Below the pieces are notes generated by a model. That model did not search any database. It had not been told where the DNA came from and saw only the letters and a program-made list of their open reading frames with translations. Of a DNA stretch of 44,289 nt, positions 31,070-41,942 are shown in pieces. A program made the translations under genes and the position numbers. The DNA lies in NCBI GenBank assembly GCA_024741835.1, contig JAENRP010000060.1, forward strand, positions 142,452 to 186,740, written 5' to 3'. The first letter of the stretch is position 1; every line of letters begins with the position of its first letter. Origin of the DNA: Diplocarpon mali. Taxonomy: Eukaryota; Ascomycota; Leotiomycetes; Helotiales; Drepanopezizaceae.

Positions 31070-31893
31070 GGGGGGGGGGGGGCGTGGCGGCGTGGGTAAG
31101 ATTATCCGCTCATATGCGACCTGCTCAACCTGGATCGGGGGCGAGCAGATGGTGAAGATTCCGACGCCGTACACAGCCAGCCGACGAGCCGACACCAGTT
31201 ACCAGCCACTCCGGTCGACGCGTGCCGAACCATCCCGATCACCATTCGAGTCTCCGAACCTCGCGAGCTTGCCGGGCCGCTTGCGATCCGAGTTGATCAT
31301 GCGGAGGGGTGGCCGGCGAGAAGAGGCGGGATCCGAGGAGCCGGGAAGGGCGAGGGTTGCGCGACGGCCGACGACAGATGAACCGATGAGCCTCCGTCCT
31401 GGCGCAGAGCACTTGGGCGTGTGAAGGGAGGAGCCCCGTACACACCCCCGGCACGCCGGCGGGCTTCGTTGGGATCGGGACTGGTCGGTGCACTTTGGTC
31501 TCCGTTCAGATCTCGCAGCGGGAGGGTCGGGATTCTAGACGGGCTTGTCAATGCTCCACGGTCACCATGAACGGGGCATTGGGAGCAGTCCACACGGCGC
31601 TTCCCCCGATCCCGAACCCTCACTATCCGCGGCGCGCCTCTGGTGGTGGGACAGCAACGGCAACAACAACAACAGCCACAGCCACAGCCACGACAACGAC
31701 AACAACAGCCACAGCTACAGCCACACCCCCCGCTCGCTTATCGGTGCGAGGAGTCCTCTCGGTTCAATTTCCTGGCGGGGGGGGTCTTCTCGCAATCCAA
31801 AGAACGAAACCTTGTCCCGAGTGCTTCATGGCACACATACTTGGACACATACTTGGCAGCGCCATTTGGCAGCCGAGCTCGGCACCTCACTTT

Positions 31894-31927
31894 CCACGCC
31901 GACCACGCCGACCACGCCGACCACGCC
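31894..31927 (+). repeat. 9-bp tandem repeat (CCACGCCGA)
   Basis: Three perfect units of CCACGCCGA and a partial fourth. Confidence 0.85.
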
Positions 31928-33281
31928 TTGGGTCCGGATAGACCTCACATCGTCCATGTGCCGGACGCCGCCTCTCTCTCGCTTGATCCTGGAGACCACT
32001 CGGCTCTCGGCGCTCTTCCAATGCCCAATCCTCGCCTGCTCATCTACGGGTCCCGATTGGCAAGACGGAGTAGCTCTGTGTCGCGTTTGGCTGCTGGGTT
32101 GGTGACTCGAGTAACACCGCGGCGTTACTCGTGGCAGTCCATCGCAATTAAAGTCGTGCAGCGTTGTTCCTGGGTGTTTTACGATCTGCTCAGGAGTTCA
32201 TGTAGTGCGGCGTCGCCCAATACTCTACAGTAAACAGCAGAGAGCCCGCCAGTGACGGAGATTTGTTTTTCCGCCCTCGCTTGCGGTGAACGCCCCTCGC
32301 GGCACCCCCCCTCCCCCTCCCCCAACTATGTCAGGCCTTTTCTGCGGAGACGTGCTCCACCTTCGTGAAGCACGGTACGAGGGTTGGCACGCGGAATTGA
32401 AGCGATACTGTGTGAATGCATGCGCCTTACCGTGTCGTGCGCTCGAGGGGCAACCAAGGAACAAGATCGTACTTGGCGCATACAGTGCTCCGTCCGAACT
32501 GACCGTTCCCCCGCCGTGGGACAGCAGCTATATCTCATGCCGTGTCAACAAGGGGGTGCCCGGGAGACTTCCCACTCCAAGACCTTGCAGCTCGTCCGAT
32601 TTTGAATGGGCATTTCCACCAGGATGCACCCTGCTTACGGCTGTCAGGTCGTCCGCATTCTCGTGTCATGGTAGTCTTGCAAGGACACAGATTCGTTTCT
32701 TTTTTTTTTTTCTCCTTTTTTTTCTTCTTTCGCGGATGGTCAATCACGCCTGCAAGTAGCAGCGTGCCTCCGCGCCGGGGTCCTGTGGTACACAAGGCAG
32801 CGGGAAAGTCTTGTCCCCTGTCAACAAGGAAGCAGGCCCTTGGAAGCTCGCCCGGCACCAGATTATTCTTGACAGCGAATCCGAAGTATGAAAGAGAGGC
32901 TCGCATACTTCGAGTGGATTCGACTCTGATCTCGCGATAAGCAATCTCTCGCGGTTGACCCCCCGCTCTGGCGCTTGCTTAGCGAGGAAACGGGTCTCGT
33001 ATACCAAAGGCACGGGATGAGGGTGATTCGCTTCGATGGGCTCTGGTGAAATCATTGAAATCAAAAGTACAAGGCTTGGAGAGATTGGGCTGTCAAGCGG
33101 CTGCGTATCTTACTCTTAACCTCCCCGTCATAGGCCAAATATATACCACGTTACAGAGTCGGGCAGGGTCGAGCCCAGGGGGGGGGGGGTGTTTCCGATG
33201 GGTCGGCTCTGCTAAATATAAATCGACCTTTCATCTGGTGTTCACCCTACACACCGTAAAGCGTGGAGATTTGTGCAAAGC

Positions 33282-33351
33282 TTAGCGACGCTTAAGCGTC
33301 AGCAGGACAGGCGTGCGATACAGGGAGATGGCGTCAACACAGCGTCGCTTA
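33282..33351. repeat. Palindrome and inverted-repeat cluster
   Basis: GACGCTTAAGCGTC at 33287-33300 is a perfect 14-bp palindrome. In addition, TTAGCGACGCT at 33282-33292 and AGCGTCGCTTA at 33341-33351 are inverted copies with one mismatch, 48 nt apart. Confidence 0.7.
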
Positions 33352-33623
33352 ATTACACTGTGACAACAACGTGTTTGAGAAGCGCGGAGTCCCCGTGAGG
33401 AATTTAGTATAACCAGCTTCCTACGAAAGTCAACTCCTGTCGGCATCGCGGCATGTGTCCAGTTTAACGGGGGAAGAAGGAAAGAAGGCCATTCCCACAG
33501 CGGCTGGCGCTACCGTAGATTGATGCTGCGCCGGAGCGCTTGCGCAGATTGTGTGCACCGCACTCCCGATGCTGGACACGACTTTCCGATTGAGTGTTTT
33601 TGCCCACGGGGTTCTCCGGGGGG

Positions 33624-33648
33624 NNNNNNNNNNNNNNNNNNNNNNNNN
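33624..33648. other. Assembly gap (25 N)
   Basis: Twenty-five N after a GGGGGG run. Confidence 1.
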
Positions 33649-33847
33649 AGAGAGCCGGCCAGGTAAACACCAGTCGAGTATACATACTCCTCTCACCATG
33701 CACCGAGCACGCTTGGCAGGCAGCGCACCGGATGCTAATGACGTGCGGTCTGTCGGGCCCGCGACGGGTCGAAGAAGAGGGTCGGACGAGACGTCCCCGT
33801 GTCGGCCGTGGGCGAGCCCTTCTCGGTCCCAGGGACTCCTGGCGAGA

Positions 33848-33898
33848 AAGAGGCAGACCTGAGAGAGAGGCAGACCCGAGCAAGAGGCAGACCCGAGC
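33848..33898 (+). repeat. Three 17-bp purine-rich direct repeats
   Basis: Units 33848-33864, 33865-33881 and 33882-33898 share GAGGCAGACCYGAG. Confidence 0.8.
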
Positions 33899-34604
33899 CA
33901 AAAGTGACCCAACGAATCTGAAGCTGGGCGACTCGATTGTCGCGGGATCTCTTCGATGGCCTAAGAATAGGGCCGCGAAGCTTTGGGAAGAATCCGTCCC
34001 GGAGCAGTGGCCGCCATGCCTTCACCCTCACCCTCGCCCTCCCCTTCTGCCCGGATCATGGCGGTGTCAACAACGCCGGCAGAACGTGACCCCCGTCCGT
34101 CTGCAAATCTGGCCCAAACACTCGCACGGCTTTCCGATGCTTGGCAGAATGGGATTGATGAAAGGCGGGCGCCAAGGCTCGCTTCGGCAACAGGCATCTT
34201 CGCTGGCAGATCCACCAGGGAATTAAAGAAAAATATATCTCTCTTCCTTCGCACGGCAAATCGACTCCACCGATCAAACACCACACAATCTCCCTCGTAT
34301 CAGCCACCCACCGTCCGTCTTCCTAGCAACAACCCCCCCCCCGACGCGAGGATACCGGGACATTTAGATTAACATCCACTTCCAACTCGACTTCGTTTCG
34401 TTTCGCAATACACGGAGGAACGAGGGCCGGCCTCATGACCCCCCCCCGCCCACCAATCTGCCAGTTCGCCCTGCAACCAGGAGGTCGATTGTGGTGCTCG
34501 TCCATCACCCCTCCAATGGAGAGAGAGAGAGAGAGGATGCGGGACCTTCATATGCCAGGCGCCCTTGGCATCTCCGTGTTTCTCCCGCTCTGATCTGGAG
34601 CCGG

Positions 34605-34612
34605 AGTATATA
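34605..34612 (+). promoter_or_regulatory. TATA-like element upstream of the AA9 gene
   Basis: GTATATAG lies about 200 nt before the ATG at 34810, a usual position for an inducible secreted-enzyme gene with a C/T-rich leader, which is also seen here. Not proven. Confidence 0.4.
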
Positions 34613-34809
34613 GCCTCATCTGACCCGCCCGGCTGGCAAGATACTCGCCCATTCCATTCTTTTTTATTCCGCGCCAGTCGCCCACCCTCACCTGCACGTT
34701 CTTGCATCGTCCTTTTCATTCATTTGACCCTTACGCTTCCTGTGTCTTTTTCCTTCGCATCTGGCCTTCCCGCTCCCCATCCCGACCTCAGACTTGCACC
34801 GCGGTCGTG

Positions 34810-36674
34810 ATGAAGTACTCGCAAGTCCTCGCCGGCGCCGCTGCCTTCGGCCTGGCTCAGGCCCACACGACTATCTACAGCATCGCAGTCAACGACGTCG
34901 ATCAGGGTCTGGGGAACACCCAGGGTGGATACATTCGCTTTCCCCCGAACAACAATCCCGTGAAGGATGTCACCTCCAAGGACATGACCTGCAACGTCAA
35001 CAACGTGCCGGCGGCGAAGACCATTGACGTCGCTGCCGGGGACAAGGTACGGAGGTCACCCTGCCGCGGGCCGTGGACCCATCCATTGACACCCCCTCGC
35101 AGATCACCCTCCAGTGGCACCACGACTCCAATCAACCGTCGGACGACATCATCGCATCCTCGCACAAGGGACCGGTGCAGGCCTACATCGCCCCAACGGC
35201 ATCCGAGGGCGCTGGTGACGTCTGGGTCAAGCTGAAGGAGGACGGGTACTCGGGCGGGAAATGGGGGGTCGAAAACCTCATCGCCGCCAAGGGCAAGTTC
35301 GATGTCACGCTGCCAGCCGGGCTCGCCCAGGGCCCGTACCTGCTCCGCGGCGAGATCATCGCTCTCCACGAGGGGGAGGTTTCCTACCAAACCAACCCCG
35401 GACGCGGTGCCCAGTTCTACATGGGCTGTGTCCAGTTGAATGTGGGCGGTTCGGGATCGACGGTATGGACTCTCCAGCCGCGTGAACCCCACCGTCCTCG
35501 GCTAACTCGCGAGATGTAGGCCCTCCCAGCCGGTGTCGCTATTCCAGGCGCCTACGCCCCCAACGACCCGGGAGTTGTGTTCAACATCTACGGAGGAGCC
35601 ATCACTGACTACCCGATTCCCGGGCCAGCAGTGTGGGACGGTGCCTCTGGTGGAGGGGCCGCGCCCCCGGCGACCACTCCAGGTGCCGCTCCCCCGGCGA
35701 CCACTCCAGGCGCCGCGCCCCCTGCCACTTACCCCTCGGGCGACACGCCTTCTACGACTTCTGCTGCTGGTAAACCTGCAACCACCCCCGCTGGCGGTAA
35801 ACCCGCCACCACTCCGCCCGGCTACAAACCTGCAACTACTCCGGGGGGCGAGGAACCTGCGACTTACCCCTCGGGCGACAAGCCTGCCACCACTCCCGCC
35901 GGCGGGAAGCCTGCCACCACTCCGCCTGGCTACCAACCTGCAACTACTCCGGGTGGCGAGAAACCTGCTACCAAGCCGGCCACTAGTAGCAAACCCAAGT
36001 CTGCGTGCAAGCCCAAGACCACCGCCGGTGGCAGTGGCCCTGCAACCACCCCCGCGGGCAACAAGCCAGCGACCACTCCAGGCGCCGCTCCACCTGCCAC
36101 TTACCCCTCGGGCGACAAGCCTGCCACCACTCCCGCTGGCGGTAAACCTGCCACCACTCCGCCTGCCTACAAACCTGCCACTACTCCGGGGGGCGAGGAA
36201 CCTGCGACTTACCCCTCGGGCGACAAACCTGCCACGACTCCTGCTGGTGGTAAACCTGCAACCACCCCTGCTGGCGGTAAACCAGCAACCACCCCCGCTG
36301 GCGAGAAACCTGCTACCTACCCCGCTGGTGAGAAGCCTGCAACCACCCTCGCCACCAGCACCAGACCCAAGTCTGCGTGCAAGCCCAAGACCACCGCCGG
36401 TGGCAGCGGCCCTGCAACAACCCCCGCGGGCAACAAGCCAGCTACCACCCCTCCGGCCTACCGGCCGGCCACCACTCCCGGCACCGCTCGACCCAGCGGT
36501 GTCCCTCTACCCAGCGGCGTACCTCCAACTGGCAATAACAATTACCCTACCGATGGCGGTGCTACCGTTCCCAAGTATGGTCAATGTGGTGGTTCAAACT
36601 ACAAGGGCTCCACCACCTGCGCTGACGGCTCCACCTGCACATCCTTCAACGACTATTACTCCCAGTGTGTTTGA
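34810..36674 (+). CDS. AA9 lytic polysaccharide monooxygenase with long linker and CBM1
   Basis: Secreted copper enzyme that oxidatively cleaves cellulose. Three exons: 34810-35046, 35103-35462 and 35520-36674 (introns 56 and 57 nt); 583 residues. The signal peptide [18 protein letters not shown] is cut before His19, which becomes the N-terminal His of the copper brace. The second brace His is His100 (ASSHKGPV); the axial Tyr is Tyr185 with Gln183 in [11 protein letters not shown], and His168 in EIIALH is the second-sphere His. Cys residues in MTCN and MGCV should pair. The catalytic domain ends near residue 240 (GPAVWDG). About 305 Thr/Pro-rich linker residues follow, far longer than usual, then a type-1 cellulose-binding module at about 549-583 with its Cys pattern (YGQCGG...TTC...TC...YYSQC). 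In the usual YLLRHE block, His is replaced by Gly here (YLLRGE). Confidence 0.95.
35640..36566 (+). repeat. Repetitive Pro/Thr linker coding region of the AA9 enzyme
   Basis: Coding repeats of 8-9 residues (KPATTPAGG and variants PPGY, PGGEE, YPSGD). Larger blocks are also duplicated: the stretch beginning [20 protein letters not shown] occurs at about 35991 and again 372 bp (124 codons) further on. Codon choice between units is close to identical in places, which points to recent expansion. Confidence 0.9.
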
Positions 36675-37728
36675 GCCCGTGACCGTCGGACGACTGATTG
36701 GCGGCTTGCATCAAATTGGACGAACCCCCTCCCTCCCCGTCAAGGCGCAATTCTTGGCCTCTTTTCTTGTACATTCTTACCTGCCGGGCAGGTACATCTC
36801 TGGTTTGCTGAAGACATTCGTCAAGGGGGCTATGAGAAACGGGGGACCGGACTTGTCCTGGATTTGTGTGTAGAAATGTGGAACTATGAAAGCTGTTTGT
36901 GTGTCGATACTCAACCATGAGACTCTGAAGTCCTTAAATATACTCGCTCCCCGATCTACCGTGACCGTCAACTGCTATATGCTGAAACACCTCGAGATGC
37001 GAATATAGCGCATCGTAATTTTGTCTCTTCATTATCCCACGTGAACAAGCTGCTTTCAGAGGACCTTGAAGTATTGTAAAACGAGATTCAAGCCCCGTCC
37101 CACATCAAGGACCGAGACATGAATTGTGTGGATTAGAGGGTTCGCATACCTACATCGCAAGAGCTTCAAATCCGAACCATCGCACTATTCCATCCTCGAT
37201 TCTCCCAGACTCCAAACACGAGAACGCCACGTCTCTTCTCCTCCCACTCCGGCGCGATTCGTCCAAGGCGTTGGCGGAGAGCGGCTCCTCGTACTCATGA
37301 CACTCCTGCCTCGAGCATGCCGGGACGATCGTGCTCGCGAGCGCCGGGCGGCTCTGGACCGGTGTGGCCGTCCCCCCCCTATCTCATCGTATCTCACAGG
37401 GGGGCCGGCTAAGCGCGGCGTGGAGCGAGCTGACGTCCTGCGCCTGCACCGTCACGCCATGTCGGGGTGGGTGTCGGCGGGAGACTCGCTCGCCGCGTGA
37501 TCCCCATCCGACCCAAGTCCTCCCACTCGGGGGGAGGCCCGACTCGGCCGTGGGCCAGACCACGGGGGGGGTCCCGCGCCGACTTTGCACGCCGGTCAGG
37601 GTAGGGGACGCAGTATATAATTGTAGGAATATGGTGATTGGGTCTTGGGTAAGGCATACGACGAGAGTGGAGGAGAGCGAATCTCAGGGACACGTGATGG
37701 TCTTGGCATAGGCTGCTCTTGAGTACTG

Positions 37729-37767
<39 letters not shown>

Positions 37768-38231
37768 TTTCTCTCTCTCTCTCTCCCTCTCTCTGATAGA
37801 TCATCAACTACAACCAGGACTCAATCATACCTTTTCAGTGCGCACCCGGTGAAAACCAACAATAACCAACGATGGGGCGCTCGTGCCCCCGTCCGGCAAA
37901 GGCGCCGAGCCAGATATCCCAATAAAACGTGGCGGCAGCACGCGGTACCAACGCCTCGGCTCGGGCTCGGGCTTGGGCTCGGGCGGCTCGGGCCAGGAGG
38001 ATCTCTTCACCGGCCCGGATGTGGACGTGGATCAGAGTCTTGACGACTTCGACGACGCACGTGACTCCCGCTGGGGTGCTCGCGGGACGAGGCGAGGGAG
38101 GTGTATCGGCGGCGCTGCGCAAGAGCAGGACGTCGTTGGCTCGGGCCGTTCCGGGCGATGAGAGGCGATTTCGGTTTCCGAGGTTGCAGCTCGTGTATCC
38201 GCGCGCCATCGCGACCCCGTCGTCGGTCTTG
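36675..38231. other. Intergenic region between AA9 gene and transporter relic
   Basis: No supported gene. The frame 37126-37500 is not protein-like. A CT microsatellite lies at 37731-37794. The part from about 37850 may include the eroded N-terminus and leader of the transporter relic, but I cannot align it. Confidence 0.5.
37731..37794 (+). repeat. CT microsatellite
   Basis: About 64 nt of CT units with a few CCC/TTT interruptions. Confidence 0.95.
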
Positions 38232-39669
38232 GACGACCCGGATACGCTGGCAGAATACCGTCCTGGAGACGCGTGGGAAACCATCCATCGCTCTGGTCCC
38301 GATGAGCGCTGGACATGGGGCGAAGAGCATAGGCTGATCAAGATGATCGACCAGAAGATCCTGCGGTTGGCCGCTGTCCTGTTCAGGGCCTTGGAGTTGG
38401 ACAGGGCGAACATCTCCCAAGCGCTGACGGATAACTTCCTTGAAGACCTGGGGACCTGCTCAACCTGAGCAGATTACAACTATAGGGACACTGTTGTCAA
38501 GCTTGCCTTTCTGTGGGCGGAGCTTCCTTCTCAGCTGATAGCCAAGTGGGCGGGTCCAGACATCTGGGTTCCTCTGGACCGCATCGGTTCTGGCGGATGT
38601 CAAGGGCGCGTTTCTTGCCTTTGGCATCTTGCACCGCAGCAATGTACACGGGCAGGCTGGCTGGAGGTGGCTGTTTCGCATCGAGGTAAGACATCATGCT
38701 CTTTTCCGGAAGCGGGACTCACTCTGCAGAAGGATCTCTCACCTTTTCCGTTGGTCTGCTGGCCTTGTTCTCATGCCGTCAAGTCCGACTTCGACTGCGA
38801 GTTGGTTCCGAGGCGAGAGGGAGTGCTTCCCCGAGCGGGAAGAGAAGATAACGGACAATCGCATTATCCGCAAAGACCCAAGCACAAGCTCCATGCGTAA
38901 CCGCGAGCCGCTCACACCAGCACGGTCAAGGCAGAGCATCAAAGACGTTGACCTGTGGCCTAGATACATACCCGGCCTTCATTTCCAGACTCCCATCGCG
39001 ACTCCGGCCAACTATCGCGCCCTGTCTCCGCAAGAGCTCGGCTTCGATACTCTCAAAGCGAATCTGCTCGTCATCCCGACCAAGATCTTTCCTGTAACGA
39101 CGATGCTTGCCCTCGCCTACGCCGGAGAAGAGTTTGGAGAGCTCACGTTCACCGCACTGTTTGGACAGATCTGGGCACTCCCCTGTCTGATCCACATCAA
39201 TGTCGTTGACGTTCATAGCATCAATCATGTGGTTAGCATGGATCGTCATGACAGCGCTGCTCTGCCACCCAAACGGTGCCTCCCCCGCCACCCCCTGGCC
39301 AACCGCCTCAGCAGTTGTATGCTGACGTGCCACTCAGCTCACCCCATACACGTTGGTTGGAATTCTGCAACTCCAACACGGTCCGCGCTCGTCCCGTCTC
39401 TGCCGCACTGCACAACATGTGCCTCCAGACGTCCGGCATCGTCGCGGCGAACATTACACGGAGGAGGACGCGCCACGTGACAAGCGCGGAAATCACCTCC
39501 TCCTCTCCCTCCCGATCCTCAACATCTCCCTGTTCCTCGGCACGAAGCTGTATCACGTGAAGAGGGATGCGTGGAGAGAGAAGAGGGGGAACGGCACGAG
39601 CGAGGACGCGAAGCTGGCTACGACGACAGACGGAGCAACAAGAGGCTAGACTGCAGATTTGCGCATTGA
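38232..39669 (+). pseudogene. Decayed MFS transporter (Dal5/allantoate-permease type)
   Basis: Family blocks of the anion:cation symporter branch of the MFS can be followed in order, but in several frames. First comes DPDTLAEYRPGDAWETIHR through ELDRANISQALTDNFLEDLG, then an in-frame TGA at 38466-38468. The same frame continues [20 protein letters not shown] to WVPLDR and then shifts; the region of roughly TM3-TM4 (about 50-80 residues) is missing, and the reading resumes with [21 protein letters not shown] good intron (GTAAGA...CTGCAG, about 38686-38732) is still present. Then follow [32 protein letters not shown] and GELTFTALFGQIWALPCLIH. Further frameshifts separate WLAWIVMTALLCHPN, SNTVRARPVSAALHNMCLQT, TEEDAPRDKRGNHLLLSLPI and the terminal NKRLDCRFAH. 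No functional protein can result. Confidence 0.88.
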
Positions 39670-40631
39670 GGTCCCGCGCATGCCTGTCGAGAGCGCTTCG
39701 CGTGCATGCTCGGCGCTGCTGAGAATCGAAGAAGGCTGGGGGTTTTGCCTCGCGTCTACATGGTGTTGGCGCCGTCGACAATCGAGCGGCGGCGAGATGT
39801 AGCGACGATACCCGACATGACGACCGGGAGCTCCCCCTCTCGGAGACAGACTGCGAGATCACTGGATGCAAGGACATGCTCTGAGCGGTTCAGAACCAGC
39901 CTGAGACCATGCAGGCGTGGTGAAGTGAAGTGAAGAGTCACGCGTTTTGTCCCGACCCCATTCTGCCTCCTGACACCACTTTCCGGGCCGACCGATTCGG
40001 ACTCGGACTCTTGGGCCGTCCGTGGTTCTGCGCGCCGACGTCCTCGGTCGTATGGACTGATGAATCATCGCATCTCACGGCATCCTCCCGACCAGTGACT
40101 GCGGTGCGGGGGAGATCTGTCACATGCCTCGCGCTCACGGGGCAAAGTTGAGCCTGTCTTGGCCGAAGACGAACGACGGCGATCTTGGGGCTTTCAGGAT
40201 CTCAGGAACGGCGGGGTGGCTGAGTGGCGGTGCCGACCATGCCTCATGAAGCTGCTACGGTACTACGAGGCGTGACCTCAGTCGATGTAGATGGAGGTGT
40301 CCGAATCTCGAGTTTGACAACGGGGGAATTGGGTCGTGTGGCCAACGGCAATCCTTCACCCGTCAATCCATACACCGGATGGCCGAGCCGCACAAGGGCG
40401 TCCGCAGGTAGCAAGGGGGAATTCTCTCTTCGGCCGTTCTTGGTGACGTCATGAAGCTCTGCCAGATATCCAAGTATTTTCCCCACTAGTCGCTCGGGGG
40501 TTCAGAGGGCTGTATATAAGATGAAGACAGCTTGCCCGTGCTCACGAGGGCCTCCATCCTCGCCACACCACTCTACACACCGTCCTCGAACCTCGCCTAT
40601 TCCCCGGCATATCAACAACATCAACGTCACC
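39670..40631. other. Intergenic region, promoter of the small disordered-protein gene
   Basis: No protein-like frame. A TATA box is visible close to the downstream gene. Repeated GAAGT units (GTGAAGTGAAGTGAAGAG near 39920) are present. Confidence 0.55.
40513..40520 (+). promoter_or_regulatory. TATA box
   Basis: TATATAAG, 112 nt before the ATG at 40632; a strong consensus, consistent with an inducible gene. Confidence 0.6.
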
Positions 40632-41315
40632 ATGGATAACGCAGTCAACGCAGTCAACAGCCTGTTCGCCAAGGGCTCGTCGGCTCCCAACGCGCCAGCG
40701 AGCGACAAGACCGCGGCCTCCCCGCCCAGCCCCTCAGCTCGCGATGTCGACACCACCGTCGACTCCGAGATCAACCCCGCCGTCGAGCACACCCACGTCA
40801 AGAAGCAGCACGAGACGCGCGAGCAGACGCACGTCGAGCGAGAGCGGCACCAAGATCACTACCACACCACCATCCAGCCGCTCCAGGACGCGGAGGTCCG
40901 GCCCGAGAAGCACGACCACACCCAGGAGACCCAGAGCCGCCGCATCGACCGGGACGACGGCGCGGCCGCGGCCCAGGCGCAGGCCGACCGCGCCGGCTTC
41001 CAGAGCACGAGCGAGGAGAAGCAGTTCGAGTCCAGGTCGAAGGAGGCCACGCAGGTCGGCGAGCACGTGCATCACCACCTGCACGAGACCATCCAGCCGG
41101 TCATCGAGAAGGGTACGTGAAGCGGCGGCTCCGCGGACGTCCCTCTGCAGCTCTGCTAACCTGGCGAAACAGAGGTGATTGAGCCCTCGGTGACGCACCA
41201 CCGGGTCGACGTCAAGGAGAGGATCCAGGAGCCCTCCCAGAACCACGGCGTCACGACCAACTCCACCCTCTCGGTCGGGGAGTTTGAGAAGAAGCTTGCC
41301 GGCGCGGCCAGCTAG
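40632..41315 (+). CDS. Small disordered His/Glu-rich conserved fungal protein
   Basis: Two exons, 40632-41112 and 41173-41315, with a 60-nt intron (GTACGT, GCTAAC, ACAG); 207 residues, no signal peptide, no membrane helix. The start MDNAVNAVNSLFAKG is followed by a Ser/Pro/Ala linker and then a very hydrophilic part rich in His, Glu, Gln and Arg. A motif with clustered His before a TIQP core occurs twice: HQDHYHTTIQPLQDAEV and HVHHHLHETIQPVIEKEVIE. I remember proteins of this pattern as widespread in Pezizomycotina, some labelled allergen in databases, and without a known function. The composition resembles hydrophilins/LEA-like stress proteins, and clustered His could bind metal; both are inference. 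A clear TATA box upstream suggests inducible, high expression. Confidence 0.8.
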
Positions 41316-41794
41316 ACGACGGACGGCGGCCTCGCGGCTCTAAGCGGATCATGTATGTACATAGAAAACTAGAATTAGCATGAAAACAAGCCTCCTCACG
41401 CACATACGCTCTACCATGGCGCCATGACGCTGCCAGCGCGAGGGGCTCGCGCATCACAGGAAGCAACATGTGTGTGTGTCTGATTGACGTGCACCCACCA
41501 CCCCCATCGAGTCCCGACCCCTCGCACCCCGACACGCTCCCGATCAGCCTCCGCAGCCGCCTCCCCCGGCCCTGCGTCCCGACGTATCAGCACCAGGAGA
41601 GCGGGCCCGAATGCTCGAGTGCTGCTCGGCAGCCGCTGCCACGCGTCGTCGGAAGCACAGGGGCGGTGCCGTCGCTGGGGCTGGGCAGCAGAGAGTGGAC
41701 GCGACACTGCTTCCAGAGATGGAGAAGAGACGGCCTCATTCGACGGTATGGATTCCATCTTTCGTCGTAGGGCGAGAGGAAGCAGCTTCCTGCA

Positions 41795-41857
<63 letters not shown>

Positions 41858-41942
41858 TTCTCTCTCCCTCTCTGTCCCTCTCCCTCTCTCTCTCTCCCTC
41901 TCTGTCCCTCTCCCTCTCCCTCTCCCTCTCTCTCTCCCTCCC
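41795..41942 (+). repeat. 148-nt CT microsatellite
   Basis: CT units with CCC/TTT interruptions and only two G residues (CTGTCC twice). Confidence 0.95.

Larger units (their letters stand above)
27717..34809. other. Gene-poor region of about 7 kb
   Basis: No gene can be supported with confidence. Open frames such as 29127-29726, 31495-31941, 31643-32233 and 32286-32759 are low-complexity or overlap on both strands. The content is: one small doubtful ORF (28116-28328), short tandem repeats (30355-30402, CAACAG-type triplets at about 31655-31725, 9-bp repeats at 31894-31927, 17-bp repeats at 33848-33898), poly-T runs around 32699-32740, a G11 run near 33180, a palindrome cluster at 33282-33351, one N and one N-gap. 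No transposase or reverse transcriptase frame, and no tRNA, was found by eye. The final 250 nt are the AA9 promoter and leader. Confidence 0.5.

Noticed and set aside
31110..31135. 15-bp match (GACCTGCTCAACCTG) shared with the transporter relic near 38453
   Set aside because: A match of this length is expected by chance in a window this size; the flanks are unrelated.
31643..32233. Gln-rich ORF that could be a regulatory protein
   Set aside because: The Gln run comes from a CAACAG-type microsatellite, the rest has no conserved feature, and other frames are equally open.
35533..36873. 446-codon Leu/Pro-rich plus-strand frame
   Set aside because: It is an alternative frame of the AA9 linker repeat; the real frame ends in a complete CBM1.
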